A stretch of 24,331 nt of DNA from NCBI GenBank assembly GCA_036510675.1, contig DATCDN010000024.1, forward strand, positions 1 to 24,331, written 5' to 3'. The stretch is from JAATGI01 sp036510675 (GTDB lineage: Bacteria; Pseudomonadota; Alphaproteobacteria; ATCC43930; CGMCC-115725). Each line of letters opens with the position of its first letter. Position 1 is the first letter of the stretch. A program made the translations under genes and the position numbers. Under the pieces are notes generated by a model. That model worked only from the letters and a program-made list of their open reading frames with translations. It made no database searches and had not been told where the DNA came from. Below are positions 5,827 through 13,948 of this stretch, one piece after another.

Positions 5827-8800
5827 CTACGCCGCCGGCTCCAATTCCCTGAGCGGCGCGGCGCCGGGCGCGTCCATGCCGGCGAGCAGCGTCGGCCATG
5901 CCGCGTCGAACTTGTCGAGCGCCTTGAGCTTCACCGGGCCGAAGCCGCGCACTTGGTCCGGGGCGCGCGCCATGGCCAGCGCGACGGCGTGCGTCTCGGG
6001 CGAGAGCTTCGCCAGGATTTGCACGATGCCTTGCTCATAGGCGCGGATCAGCGCGCGCTCGCGCTGGCGCTCCTCGGACCAGCGGAACGGGTCGAGCGGC
6101 GTGCCGCGCAGCCATTTCATCGCCGCTAGCACGCGGAACACGCGCCACAGATAGGGGCCGAATTTCATCTTGCCGGGCCGGCCGAGATTCTTATCGAATT
6201 TCGCCAAGAGCGGCGGCGCCAGATGGAAAGTGATCTCCGGCGCGCCGGCGAAGGTCTCGGTCATCTGCCGCTTGAAATCGGGGTGCAGGAACAGCCGCGC
6301 CACCTCATACTCGTCCTTGTACGACAGAATCTTGGCGTAATTGATCGCGACCTCGCGCGTCACGCCGTCATCGCCGGTCGCGCGCACCTGGTCGACGAGG
6401 CGGCGATAGCGCGCCGCGAGACCCCGACCCTGATACGCGGTCAGATGCGCCATGCGATGGTCGATGATCTCGTCAAGCGACATTTCGTCGAGCACGCGCG
6501 GTTTCTTCTCGCTCTCGAGCAGCGCCGCGATCTTGTCGGGATAGGCGGCGGCGTGCCGGCCCCAGTCGAATGCCGCGAGGTTGAACGGCACCGCGACATT
6601 GTTGAGCGCGATGGCGTGCCGCAGCGCCGCCCCCGAAATGGGGATCAAGCCGCGCTGATAGGCATAGCCCACCATGATCAAATTGGATGCAATCTGGTCG
6701 CCCAGCGCCTTCACCGCGAGGCGGTGGAAATCGAACGCGAACACGCCGCGCGACGATTCTTCGATCTCGCCCAGCGAATCCTTCTGGCGAAAGTCGAAAT
6801 CGCGATTGTAGATGAAGCTGGCGACCGGAGTGTTGTGCGTGTCGACGATGGCAAGGCTGCGCTCCGGCGAGATCAGCGCCAGCGCCTCTTTCGACGAGCC
6901 GACCACGCGGTCGGCGGCCAGCAATAAATCGGCATGGCCCAGCGGGATGTGCGGCGCCGCGATATTCTCGGCGCGCCGGCCGAGCCGGATATGGCTGATC
7001 ACCGCGCCGCCTTTCTGCGCGAGGCCCGACACGTCCTGGACCAGCGCGCCGACGCCATCGAGCGACGCCGCCATGCCGATGACGCGCCCCACCGTCAGCA
7101 CGCCGGTGCCGCCGACGCCGGCGACCGCGACATTATAGGCGGCGATGCCGGCGGGCAGGGCGGGCAGGCTCGGCTCGGGCAGCGCATCGTCCGGCAGCGC
7201 CATGCCGGTGCCCTTGCGCAGGGCGGCGCCCTTCACCGTGACGAAGGACGGGCAGAAGCCCTTGAGGCACGACAGATCGACGTTGCAGGCATTCTGGTCG
7301 ATGGCGCGCTTGCGCCCCAGCTCGGTTTCCAGCGGCTCGATGGCGATGCAATTGCTTTGCGTCGAGCAATCGCCACAGCCCTCGCACACCGCGCTGTTGA
7401 TCAGGACGCGCTCGGCGGGCTTCTCGACCAGGCCGCGCACGCGCTTGCGGCGCAGTTCCGTGGCGCAAGTCTGGTCATAGACCATGGCGGTGCAGCCCGG
7501 GATCTCGCGCATGATTTCCTGCACGCGCGCGATGGCGTCGCGCTCGCGCAGGATGGTGCCGGGCGCGAAATCCGCGCCCTTATATTTTTCCGGCTCGGCG
7601 GAGAGGACATAGATCTGGCCGACGCCCTCGGCTTTGAGCTGATGCGTCAGCTGCGGCACCGTCAGCGTGCCGTCCAGCGCCTGGCCGCCGGTCATCGCCA
7701 CCGCGTCGTTGAACAGAATCTTGTAGGTGATGTTGGCGCCCGACGCGACCGCCTGGCGCACCGCCAGGATGCCGCTGTGGAAATAGGTGCCGTCGCCGAG
7801 ATTGGCGAAGATGTGCTTCTCGTCGGTGAACGGCGCGATGCCGACCCAATTGCTGCCCTCGCCGCCCATCTGGGTGAAGGTCTCGGTGTTGCGGTTCATC
7901 CAAGTCGCCATGAAATGGCAGCCGATGCCGGCGGTGGCGCGGCTGCCGTCCGGCACTTGGGTCGAGGTGTTGTGCGGACAGCCGGGACAGAAATGCGGCG
8001 TGCGCGCCGTCGGCGGCGCGTATTTGTCCAACAGCTTGCGGCGGCGATGCCACACCTCGATCGCGTCGATTAGATGGCGGCGGACGTCGTGCGGCAGGTC
8101 GAGCTTGAGGAGGCGCGAGACCAGAATCTCGGCGATGCCTTCGGCCGGCATCTCGGCATCGAGCGGGAAGACCGGATGATCGTTCTCGTCGAACTTGCCG
8201 ACGATGCGCGGCCGCGTCTCGGAGGGCCAGTTGAACAGCGCCTGCTTGATCTGGTTCTCGACCATCTCGCGGCGCTCTTCGACGATGAGGATTTCCTTCA
8301 GCCCCTCGGAGAATGCGCGCACGCCTTGCGGCTCCAACGGCCACGGCATGCCGATCTTGTAAAGCCGCAGGCCGATCGTCTCCGCCATCGCCGCGTCAAT
8401 GCCGAGCCACGACAGCGCCTCGCGCGTCTCCTCATAGCATTTGCCCGACGCCACGATGCCGTATTGCGCGCGCGCCGGGTTGATGACCACGCGGTCGATC
8501 TGGTTGGCGCGGGCGAAGGCCAGCGCGGCATAGGCCTTATAATTCTGCAGCCGGTGATCCTGGGTCCAGCGATCGTCCGGCCAGCGCAAATTGAGGCCGC
8601 CGGGCGGCATCGCGAAATCGGTCGGAATGACGATCTCGACGCGCTCATTGCCAAGATCGACGGTGGCGGTGCTCTCGACCGTGTCGGCGATGGTCTTCAT
8701 CGCCACCCAGCACCCGGAATAGCGCGACATGGCGATGCCCAACAGGCCGAAGCGCACGAATTCATGGACCGATGACGGGTACAGCACCGGAATGACGGCG

Positions 8801-9477
8801 GCGGCGAAGGTATGCTCGCTCTGATGCGGCACGGTGGAGGATTTGGCACCGTGATCGTCGCCGACGATGCACAGCACGCCGCCCAGGGATGACGAGCCGG
8901 CGGCATTGCCATGCTTGAACGCATCGCCGGTGCGGTCGGCGCCCGGTCCCTTGCCGTACCACAGGCCGAACACACCATCATGGCGATGGCCGGGCGAGAG
9001 CTGCAATTGCTGGCTGCCGGCGATCGCGGTCGCCGCCAACTCCTCGTTCACCGCCGGGCGGAACACCACGCCCGCCGCATCGAGATGCCGCCGGGCCTTG
9101 GCCAGCGTCAAATCATAGCCGCCCAGCGGCGAGCCGCGATAACCGGAAATGAACCCGCCGGTATTGAGCCCCGCCGCGCGGTCGCGCGCGATCTGCACCA
9201 GCGGCAACCGCACCAGCGCCTGAATGCCATTGAGGAACACCGTCCCTTCGGTCTTGGTATAGACATCGTCGAGCGAAACCGAACTACCCCCTCCCCCCTC
9301 GAGGGGGAGGGTTGGGGTGGAGGGGCTGGCACCGCTAGGCTCGGCCGGTGCCGCAGCCTCGGTCCCCCCTTCGTCTTGGCCCGGCTTGGCCGGGCCGTCC
9401 ACGAATGGGGGAACGCCCGCGATTTCGGGCGAGGGCGGTGTCAGCGGGGTCACGATATCTTCCGGCATGGTTCCCAT
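5827..9477 (-). CDS. Indolepyruvate ferredoxin oxidoreductase, fused alpha/gamma-type large protein
   Basis: The enzyme oxidatively decarboxylates aryl-pyruvates (from transamination of aromatic amino acids) to acyl-CoA, passing electrons to ferredoxin. The 1216-residue protein has the N-terminal pyrimidine-binding part (GLNTGGFISGYRGSPLGG, about 103-120). The TPP-binding region has FCPGCPHN (496-503) and GDGTYFHSG (561-569) with a following N590. A cysteine cluster for Fe-S binding includes CEGCGDC (698-704), C710 and C731/C737/C742. The gamma-like domain with AGVGGTGVLTVG starts near 785, followed by a long C-terminal domain. It matches the single-chain proteobacterial form. Residues 1-67 are an unusual Pro/Gly-rich extension built over two hairpin repeats; no in-frame ATG, GTG or TTG lies between them and the conserved core. 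The ATG at 9477 follows an AGAGGGGA site; ATG 9468 is the alternative. Exact substrate is inferred. Confidence 0.93.
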   Translation of the reverse strand: MGTMPEDIVTPLTPPSPEIAGVPPFVDGPAKPGQDEGGTEAAAPAEPSGASPSTPTLPLEGGGGSSVSLDDVYTKTEGTVFLNGIQALVRLPLVQIARDRAAGLNTGGFISGYRGSPLGGYDLTLAKARRHLDAAGVVFRPAVNEELAATAIAGSQQLQLSPGHRHDGVFGLWYGKGPGADRTGDAFKHGNAAGSSSLGGVLCIVGDDHGAKSSTVPHQSEHTFAAAVIPVLYPSSVHEFVRFGLLGIAMSRYSGCWVAMKTIADTVESTATVDLGNERVEIVIPTDFAMPPGGLNLRWPDDRWTQDHRLQNYKAYAALAFARANQIDRVVINPARAQYGIVASGKCYEETREALSWLGIDAAMAETIGLRLYKIGMPWPLEPQGVRAFSEGLKEILIVEERREMVENQIKQALFNWPSETRPRIVGKFDENDHPVFPLDAEMPAEGIAEILVSRLLKLDLPHDVRRHLIDAIEVWHRRRKLLDKYAPPTARTPHFCPGCPHNTSTQVPDGSRATAGIGCHFMATWMNRNTETFTQMGGEGSNWVGIAPFTDEKHIFANLGDGTYFHSGILAVRQAVASGANITYKILFNDAVAMTGGQALDGTLTVPQLTHQLKAEGVGQIYVLSAEPEKYKGADFAPGTILRERDAIARVQEIMREIPGCTAMVYDQTCATELRRKRVRGLVEKPAERVLINSAVCEGCGDCSTQSNCIAIEPLETELGRKRAIDQNACNVDLSCLKGFCPSFVTVKGAALRKGTGMALPDDALPEPSLPALPAGIAAYNVAVAGVGGTGVLTVGRVIGMAASLDGVGALVQDVSGLAQKGGAVISHIRLGRRAENIAAPHIPLGHADLLLAADRVVGSSKEALALISPERSLAIVDTHNTPVASFIYNRDFDFRQKDSLGEIEESSRGVFAFDFHRLAVKALGDQIASNLIMVGYAYQRGLIPISGAALRHAIALNNVAVPFNLAAFDWGRHAAAYPDKIAALLESEKKPRVLDEMSLDEIIDHRMAHLTAYQGRGLAARYRRLVDQVRATGDDGVTREVAINYAKILSYKDEYEVARLFLHPDFKRQMTETFAGAPEITFHLAPPLLAKFDKNLGRPGKMKFGPYLWRVFRVLAAMKWLRGTPLDPFRWSEERQRERALIRAYEQGIVQILAKLSPETHAVALAMARAPDQVRGFGPVKLKALDKFDAAWPTLLAGMDAPGAAPLRELEPAA
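9287..9325. repeat. C/G-run palindromic repeat inside the oxidoreductase gene
   Basis: A C-rich arm ending in CTC meets a G-rich arm starting GAG (CTCGAG centre at 9298-9303), giving a long stem with one bulged base, followed by GGTTGGGGTGG. This is the common dispersed type that encodes PLEG-like peptides. On the minus strand it is translated as STPTLPLEGGGG, around residues 53-64 of the oxidoreductase. Confidence 0.7.
9378..9396. repeat. Hairpin repeat inside the oxidoreductase gene
   Basis: A perfect 8-bp stem GGCCCGGC-TTG-GCCGGGCC lies within a sequence resembling the widespread alphaproteobacterial repeat that reads as GLxGPxxxG-type peptides. It encodes residues about 27-33 of the oxidoreductase on the minus strand. 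Confidence 0.65.
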
Positions 9478-9719
9478 CCCGCCATCCCCTCTGGCGATGC
9501 GTCAATGCATCAGGACGGCTTCCCCATTATGTGGGGATTTCGGGATGAAAGGGAAATTGGGAAGCGCCAAGTTCGATGATATACGGCATTGATGCCGACA
9601 TTCTTCCGCAGCCTGCCCGTCGGTATGACTCGCCATGACGTTTACGGGTCAATCCGAGACACGTACCTAGGCTGGAAACGCTTGCCGCATCGCTCGAATC
9701 GACACACAGTCGCCTGACC
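9478..9719. promoter_or_regulatory. Divergent intergenic region between the oxidoreductase and dnaQ
   Basis: This 242-bp gap must hold the promoters of both genes. It contains a perfect inverted repeat TCCCCA-N5-TGGGGA (9521-9537) about 45 bp upstream of the oxidoreductase start, and a small GATGC-N6-GCATC hairpin (9496-9511). Either could be an operator; no regulator gene is adjacent. No strong ribosome site precedes dnaQ. Confidence 0.4.
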
Positions 9720-10394
9720 ATGCGCGAGATCGTCCTCGACACAGAAACCACCGGGCTCGACCCCGATGACGGCCACCGCATCGCGGAGATCGCGGCGGTC
9801 GAATTGATGAACCATGTGCCGACCGGCCGGGTATTCCACCGCTATGTCAATCCCCAGCGCCTGATGCCCGACGCGGCGCGGGCGGTCCACGGGCTGAGCG
9901 ATGAGTTTCTGGCCCAGCACGCCCCCTTCGACGCGATGGTCGACGAGTTCCTGGTGTTTATCGGCGGCGACCGGCTGGTGATTCACAATGCCAGCTTCGA
10001 TCTGCGCTTTATCAACGCCGAGCTGGCGCGGCTGGAGCGGCCAGCGCTGTCGGTGCCGTTCGAGGACACGCTGACGCTGGCGCGGCGGCGCTATCCCGGC
10101 GCGCCGGCCAGCCTCGACGCGCTGTGCAAGCGTTTCGCCATCGACAATTCGGCGCGCGACAAGCATGGCGCGCGGCTCGATTGCGAATTGCTGGCGTCGG
10201 TCTATCTCGAACTGATCGGCGGGCGCCAGCCGGGATTCGACCTGGCGGCCTCGCGGCTGGGCGGCGCGGCGGGTGCCATGCTGGCGCGCCCGATGCGGCC
10301 GCCCCGCCATTTCGCCCCGAGCATCGCGGAACTGGCGCGCCACGCCGCCTTCCTCGCCAAGCTCAAGGCGCCGATCTGGCTAGAGTCGGCCTGA
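9720..10394 (+). CDS. dnaQ: DNA polymerase III epsilon subunit, 3'-5' proofreading exonuclease
   Basis: DnaQ removes misincorporated bases during replication as part of the polymerase III core. The 224-residue protein shows the DEDDh exonuclease residues: D7 and E9 in LDTETTG, D94 in NASFD, and H149 and D154 in HGARLD. The C-terminal tail after GGRQPGF is where clamp- and polymerase-binding segments usually lie, but I cannot assign them exactly. The length is normal for alphaproteobacteria. In related genomes dnaQ directly follows coaE, so its own promoter here must lie in the 242-bp divergent spacer. Its stop codon abuts the convergent secB stop with no spacer (TGATCA, 10392-10397). Confidence 0.95.
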   Translation: MREIVLDTETTGLDPDDGHRIAEIAAVELMNHVPTGRVFHRYVNPQRLMPDAARAVHGLSDEFLAQHAPFDAMVDEFLVFIGGDRLVIHNASFDLRFINAELARLERPALSVPFEDTLTLARRRYPGAPASLDALCKRFAIDNSARDKHGARLDCELLASVYLELIGGRQPGFDLAASRLGGAAGAMLARPMRPPRHFAPSIAELARHAAFLAKLKAPIWLESA

Positions 10395-10901
10395 TCAGGC
10401 GTTGCCGGCCGGCGCCCCGGCGAGGGCGGGCGGCACCGACGCCGCCTGCGCCTGCTGCTGGCGGCGCAGCAGCTCGGCGAAATCGATCGGCTGAATGAAC
10501 AGCGGCGGAAAGCCGCCATCGCGCGTCGCATCGGCCAGAATCGCGCGCGCGAACGGGAACAGCAGGCGCGGTGTCTCGACCAGCACGAAGAACTGGGCAT
10601 GCTCGCGCGGCACGTTCTGCAGCGTCACCACGCCCGCATACGTCAGCTCGACCAGAAATACCGGCTCCTCCTTGCGCGCGGCGCGCGCCGTGATGGCCAG
10701 CGTCACCTCGAACGCGTCGGGCGCCAGGTTCTTCGCGTCGACCCGCACGTCGAGCTTGATCTCGGGCGCCTGCGCTTGCGGCATCAGGCTTTGCGGCGCG
10801 CGCGGATTCTCGAACGACAGGTCCTTGACGTATTGCGCGTTCATGATCAGTTGCGCGGGCACCGGCGTGCCGGGCGGCGGCGTGACGTTGGTATCGGTCA
10901 T
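10395..10901 (-). CDS. secB: Protein-export chaperone SecB
   Basis: SecB is a tetrameric cytoplasmic chaperone that keeps precursors unfolded and delivers them to SecA. The 168-residue product has the family pattern: QYVKDLSFENPRAPQSL near the N-terminus, EIKLDVRVDAKNL, the VFLVELTYAGVV strand and LLFPFARAILADATRDGGFPPLFIQPIDF, followed by a short Ala/Gln-rich tail. The start ATG at 10901 has an AGGAG site about nine bases upstream. It is convergent with dnaQ and divergent from the Tim44-like gene; the dnaQ-secB-Tim44 order is conserved near alphaproteobacterial origins. Confidence 0.96.
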   Translation of the reverse strand: MTDTNVTPPPGTPVPAQLIMNAQYVKDLSFENPRAPQSLMPQAQAPEIKLDVRVDAKNLAPDAFEVTLAITARAARKEEPVFLVELTYAGVVTLQNVPREHAQFFVLVETPRLLFPFARAILADATRDGGFPPLFIQPIDFAELLRRQQQAQAASVPPALAGAPAGNA

Positions 10902-11054
10902 GGCGAGAAACTCCTCATCGGTTGGCCGCTCGTATCAGAAATGGCGGCGCGGCGAAAGCGCGGCGGCACGCTTGCCCTTTGCCGTGGCGCGGCCCATCTT
11001 AAGCAATAGAGTTGTAGATCATCAGCAGTCAGGCGGCAGCCCTCAAGGGCACAT

Positions 11055-11744
11055 ATGGGCGATAATTTTCAGCTGTTGGAAATACTGATATTCGCGGTGG
11101 TCGCCGGCATCCTGGTGTTTCGCCTGCGCTCGGTGCTGGGCCGGCGCACCGGCAATGAGCGCCGCCGCGACCTGCCGTTCGCCGGCCCGCCGAAGCCGCC
11201 CCAGCCCGCGACCAATCCGGCCGCGACCAACCCCACCGTCGCGATCGCGCCGCCGGCGCGGCCGCGCCTGGTGGTGGCGGGCGAGCCCGCCGACCCGGTC
11301 CTGGGCGCGCTGCTCGCCGCCGATCCCGGCTTCGACCGCGCCGCCTTCGTCGAGGGCGCGCGCGGCGCGTTCCAAATCATCGTGCAGGGTTTCGCCGCCG
11401 GCGATAGCGACAAGCTCCAGCCGCTGCTCAGCCCGGACGTGTTCCACAGTTTCGCCGACGCCATCACGGCGCGCGAATTGGCCAAGGAAAAGCAGGAGAC
11501 CCAGATCGTCGCGATCAAGAGCGCCGATGTCGCGCGCAGCCAATTGCAAGGCCAGACCGCGCTGGTGACGGTGAAGTTCGTATCGGAGCAAATCCTCGTC
11601 ACGCGCGCCGAGACGGGCACCGTGGTCGATGGCGATCCCGATCATGCCACCGAACACACCGACCTCTGGACCTTCTCGCGGGTCCTGCGGTCGCCCGATC
11701 CTAACTGGATCCTGATCGCCACCGAAACTCCGTCGCATCCTTGA
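11055..11744 (+). CDS. Tim44-like domain membrane-anchored protein (TimA type)
   Basis: The 229-residue protein has one N-terminal membrane helix (about residues 7-24), the RLRSVLGRRTG motif characteristic of alphaproteobacterial Tim44 homologues, a Pro/Ala-rich linker (about 43-75) and a C-terminal Tim44 domain from about 85 (FVEGARGAFQIIVQGFAAGD ... LWTFSRV). The mitochondrial relative anchors the import motor; the bacterial role is less certain and probably concerns envelope protein handling. A short AAGGG site precedes ATG 11055. The stop overlaps the candidate TTG start of mltA (TTGA), so the two genes are probably co-translated. Its placement beside secB fits an export-related function (inference). 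Confidence 0.9.
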   Translation: MGDNFQLLEILIFAVVAGILVFRLRSVLGRRTGNERRRDLPFAGPPKPPQPATNPAATNPTVAIAPPARPRLVVAGEPADPVLGALLAADPGFDRAAFVEGARGAFQIIVQGFAAGDSDKLQPLLSPDVFHSFADAITARELAKEKQETQIVAIKSADVARSQLQGQTALVTVKFVSEQILVTRAETGTVVDGDPDHATEHTDLWTFSRVLRSPDPNWILIATETPSHP

Positions 11745-12961
11745 TCCCGGTGGCCCCCGCGCGCCGGCTCGCCCGATGGCTGGGCCCGCTGTTCGGCCTA
11801 GCGCTGCTGGCGGGGTGCGCGACCCCGCCCGGCACCACCGTCACGACGCCCGCGAAGGCGCCTAAGGCCAAGCTGACGCTGCAGCCGGCCAGCTTCGCCG
11901 ACCTGCCGGGCTGGAGCCAGGATCATGTCGCGGCGGCGCTGCCGGCGCTGGCCAAGTCCTGCGCCCGCCGGTTGGCGCAGCCGGCGACCGCCAAGGTCGG
12001 CCCCAACGGCATCGCCGGCACCGTCGCCGATTGGCGCGGGCCCTGCGCCGAGGCGGCGCGGGTGCCGTCCGGCGACGACGCGGCGGCGCGGCGCTATCTG
12101 GCGCGCTGGTTCCGGCCTTATCTCGCCACCAATGACAGCGCGGCGGAGGGGCTGTTCACCGGCTATTACGAGCCGCTGCTTTCCGGCGCGCGGGTTCGGA
12201 GCGGCGCCAATCAGGTGCCGCTGATGCGGCGCCCGGCCGATCTGGTGATGGTACAGCTTGGCCTCTTTCGCCCGGAATGGCGCGGCGACCGCATCGCCGG
12301 CCGGGTGGTGAAGGGGTCGCTGGTGCCCTATGCGACGCGCGCCGAGATCGAGCGCGGCGCCCTCGACCCGGCGCGGCTCGCGCTGTTCTGGGTGGCCGAT
12401 CCGGTCGATGCCTTCTTCCTTGAGATTCAGGGCTCCGGCAAAATCCGCCTGCCCGATGGCGGCATGGTCAGCGTCGGCTATGACGGCCAGAACGGCCGGC
12501 CCTATGTCTCGATCGGCAAGCTGCTGGTCCAGCGCGGCCAGTTGACCCAATCCGAGGTTTCGCTCGGCACCATCAAGGCGTGGATCAGGACGCATCCCGA
12601 CGCGGGCCGGGCGCTGATGGACGACAACCCCTCCTATGTCTTCTTCCGCGAAATCAAGGGCGAGACGCCGATCGGCGCCGAAGGCGCGGTGCTGACGCCG
12701 GGCCGCAGCCTGGCGGTGGACCGGGCCTATCTGCCGCTCGGCATTCCGGTGTGGCTCGACGCGCGCGACGGTAACGAAAATTTGCGCCGGCTGGTGATCG
12801 CCCAGGACACCGGCGGCGCCATTCGCGGGCCGGTGCGGGGCGATGTTTTCTGGGGATTCGGCGCCGCCGCCGAGGCCCGGGCCGGCGGAATGAAGGCGCG
12901 CGGCCGGTATTTCCTGCTGCTGCCGAAGGCCGCCAACGCCGCAATCTCGCCAACATCGTGA
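11741..12961 (+). CDS. mltA: Membrane-bound lytic murein transglycosylase A (lipoprotein)
   Basis: MltA cleaves the MurNAc-GlcNAc bond of peptidoglycan, forming 1,6-anhydro ends. The product begins with a basic N-terminus, a hydrophobic stretch and a lipobox LAGC, so it should be a lipoprotein. The MltA domain includes GLFTGYYEPLLSG and FFLEIQGSGKIRL; the C-terminal 3D domain has AQDTGGAIRGPVRGDVFWG with the catalytic-type aspartates. The start is uncertain: TTG at 11741 overlaps the previous stop, while GTG at 11750 is three codons later; neither has a clear ribosome site, which suggests coupling to the upstream gene. Length is typical (406 residues from TTG). Confidence 0.94.
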   Translation: MIPVAPARRLARWLGPLFGLALLAGCATPPGTTVTTPAKAPKAKLTLQPASFADLPGWSQDHVAAALPALAKSCARRLAQPATAKVGPNGIAGTVADWRGPCAEAARVPSGDDAAARRYLARWFRPYLATNDSAAEGLFTGYYEPLLSGARVRSGANQVPLMRRPADLVMVQLGLFRPEWRGDRIAGRVVKGSLVPYATRAEIERGALDPARLALFWVADPVDAFFLEIQGSGKIRLPDGGMVSVGYDGQNGRPYVSIGKLLVQRGQLTQSEVSLGTIKAWIRTHPDAGRALMDDNPSYVFFREIKGETPIGAEGAVLTPGRSLAVDRAYLPLGIPVWLDARDGNENLRRLVIAQDTGGAIRGPVRGDVFWGFGAAAEARAGGMKARGRYFLLLPKAANAAISPTS

Positions 12962-13098
12962 CATTAAATTTAGTCGTTTCGCCCATCCTGACGGAGGGAT
13001 GAGTCGCGGAGTCGCGCCTAATAATTACTCAGCGAATTCATTGCACTTGATCGCGGCACCAAGGATTGCCGAAGAGTCCGCGATCGCAGCCGTTCCAT

Positions 13099-13104
13099 GG
13101 AGGA
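13099..13104 (+). promoter_or_regulatory. Strong ribosome binding site
   Basis: GGAGGA six bases before ATG 13111 selects this start over an upstream in-frame ATG at 13066. Confidence 0.8.
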
Positions 13105-13110
13105 ACAATC

Positions 13111-13776
13111 ATGTCGAACCTGAAGCGATTTGCCTTTGCCGCGTCCTTGAGTATCGCGCTGGCCGGTGCCACGATGCTGTCGGCGCAGGCGGAAGATCAT
13201 GAGCATCACGGTGGCGGCGGTGGCGGCGGCCACGGCGGGGCGCCCCACGCCGGCGCGTCGCATGCCGCGCCCCGCGCCGGCACGCCGCATGGCGTCGCGC
13301 CCCGCGCCGGTGGGCGTCCCGGCTTCGCGGCACGGCCCGGCGGGCGTCCCGGCGTCGCGGGCCGTCCGGGGTTTGGCGGCCGTGGCGGCTTTGCCGGGCG
13401 GCATGATTTTCGCGGCCGCGATTTCGCGCATTTCTCGCCGGGGGATCGGGCGCTGTGGACCGGCGGCGGCTGGCATCATGAATGGCACGATGGCCGGATG
13501 GGCTGGTGGTGGGGCGTCGGTGGCGCATTTTATTTCTATCCGGCGCCGATCTACCCCTATCCGGGCTATGTCGCGGACGTAACCTGGGCCGACCCGGCCT
13601 ATGATGCGGGTCCCGACGTGGGGCCCGACGCGGGTCCCGCCGCTGGGCCGATGGGCGCGGTCGCTGGCTATCAGCCGGGCTATTGGTATTATTGCTCGGC
13701 CAACCGGACCTATTATCCTTACACCCCGACCTGCCCGGTGCCCTGGACCCCGGTGGCGCCACAGCCGGCCCAATAA
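13111..13776 (+). CDS. Gly/His/Pro-rich exported protein of unknown function
   Basis: The 221-residue product has a clear signal peptide (cleavage probably after A27, AQA|ED). Next come a His-rich patch and a Gly-rich run (EDHEHH, then seven glycines), repeated RPGF/RPGV and PRAG blocks (about 45-95), and a Trp/Tyr-rich region (WHHEWHDGRMGWWWGVGGAF and YPAPIYPYPGY). Three imperfect GPDxGP units follow, then a C-terminal YWYYCSANRTYYPYTPTC segment with two cysteines. The YYC...YYPY...C ending recurs in exported proteobacterial proteins of unknown function. The histidines suggest metal binding, but this is inference. It is a monocistronic-looking gene with its own strong ribosome site. Confidence 0.85.
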   Translation: MSNLKRFAFAASLSIALAGATMLSAQAEDHEHHGGGGGGGHGGAPHAGASHAAPRAGTPHGVAPRAGGRPGFAARPGGRPGVAGRPGFGGRGGFAGRHDFRGRDFAHFSPGDRALWTGGGWHHEWHDGRMGWWWGVGGAFYFYPAPIYPYPGYVADVTWADPAYDAGPDVGPDAGPAAGPMGAVAGYQPGYWYYCSANRTYYPYTPTCPVPWTPVAPQPAQ

Positions 13777-13799
13777 TCGCCCCGTCGCCACGATGTCAT

Positions 13800-13829
13800 G
13801 GCCGCGATCCCCCCCAAAGGATCGCGGCC
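13800..13829. terminator. Perfect 11-bp hairpin between two exported-protein genes
   Basis: GGCCGCGATCC and GGATCGCGGCC flank an 8-base loop, 23 bp after the preceding stop. The stem is very stable, but no T-run follows, so it may be a Rho-assisted terminator or a 3'-end stabiliser rather than an intrinsic terminator. Confidence 0.5.
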
Positions 13830-13936
13830 AGTCGCGGCCTCTCATTGCCACGATCCGGCCTTGATTCGCGGCTAGCGTGTCCTTGAGCATGTCCGGTTGC
13901 CGTGAAGCCCCCAGCAATAACGACCCAATAACAATC

Positions 13937-13940
13937 GGAG
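13937..13940 (+). promoter_or_regulatory. Ribosome binding site choosing a GTG start
   Basis: GGAG, eight bases before GTG 13949, favours this start over the upstream in-frame ATG at 13877, which would hide the signal peptide behind 24 residues. Confidence 0.65.
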
Positions 13941-13948
13941 AAAAGCAG

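Noticed and set aside
6934..8073. Plus-strand open frame of about 380 codons
   Set aside because: It is antisense to the indolepyruvate oxidoreductase, whose TPP and Fe-S motifs fall in this stretch; shadow composition only.
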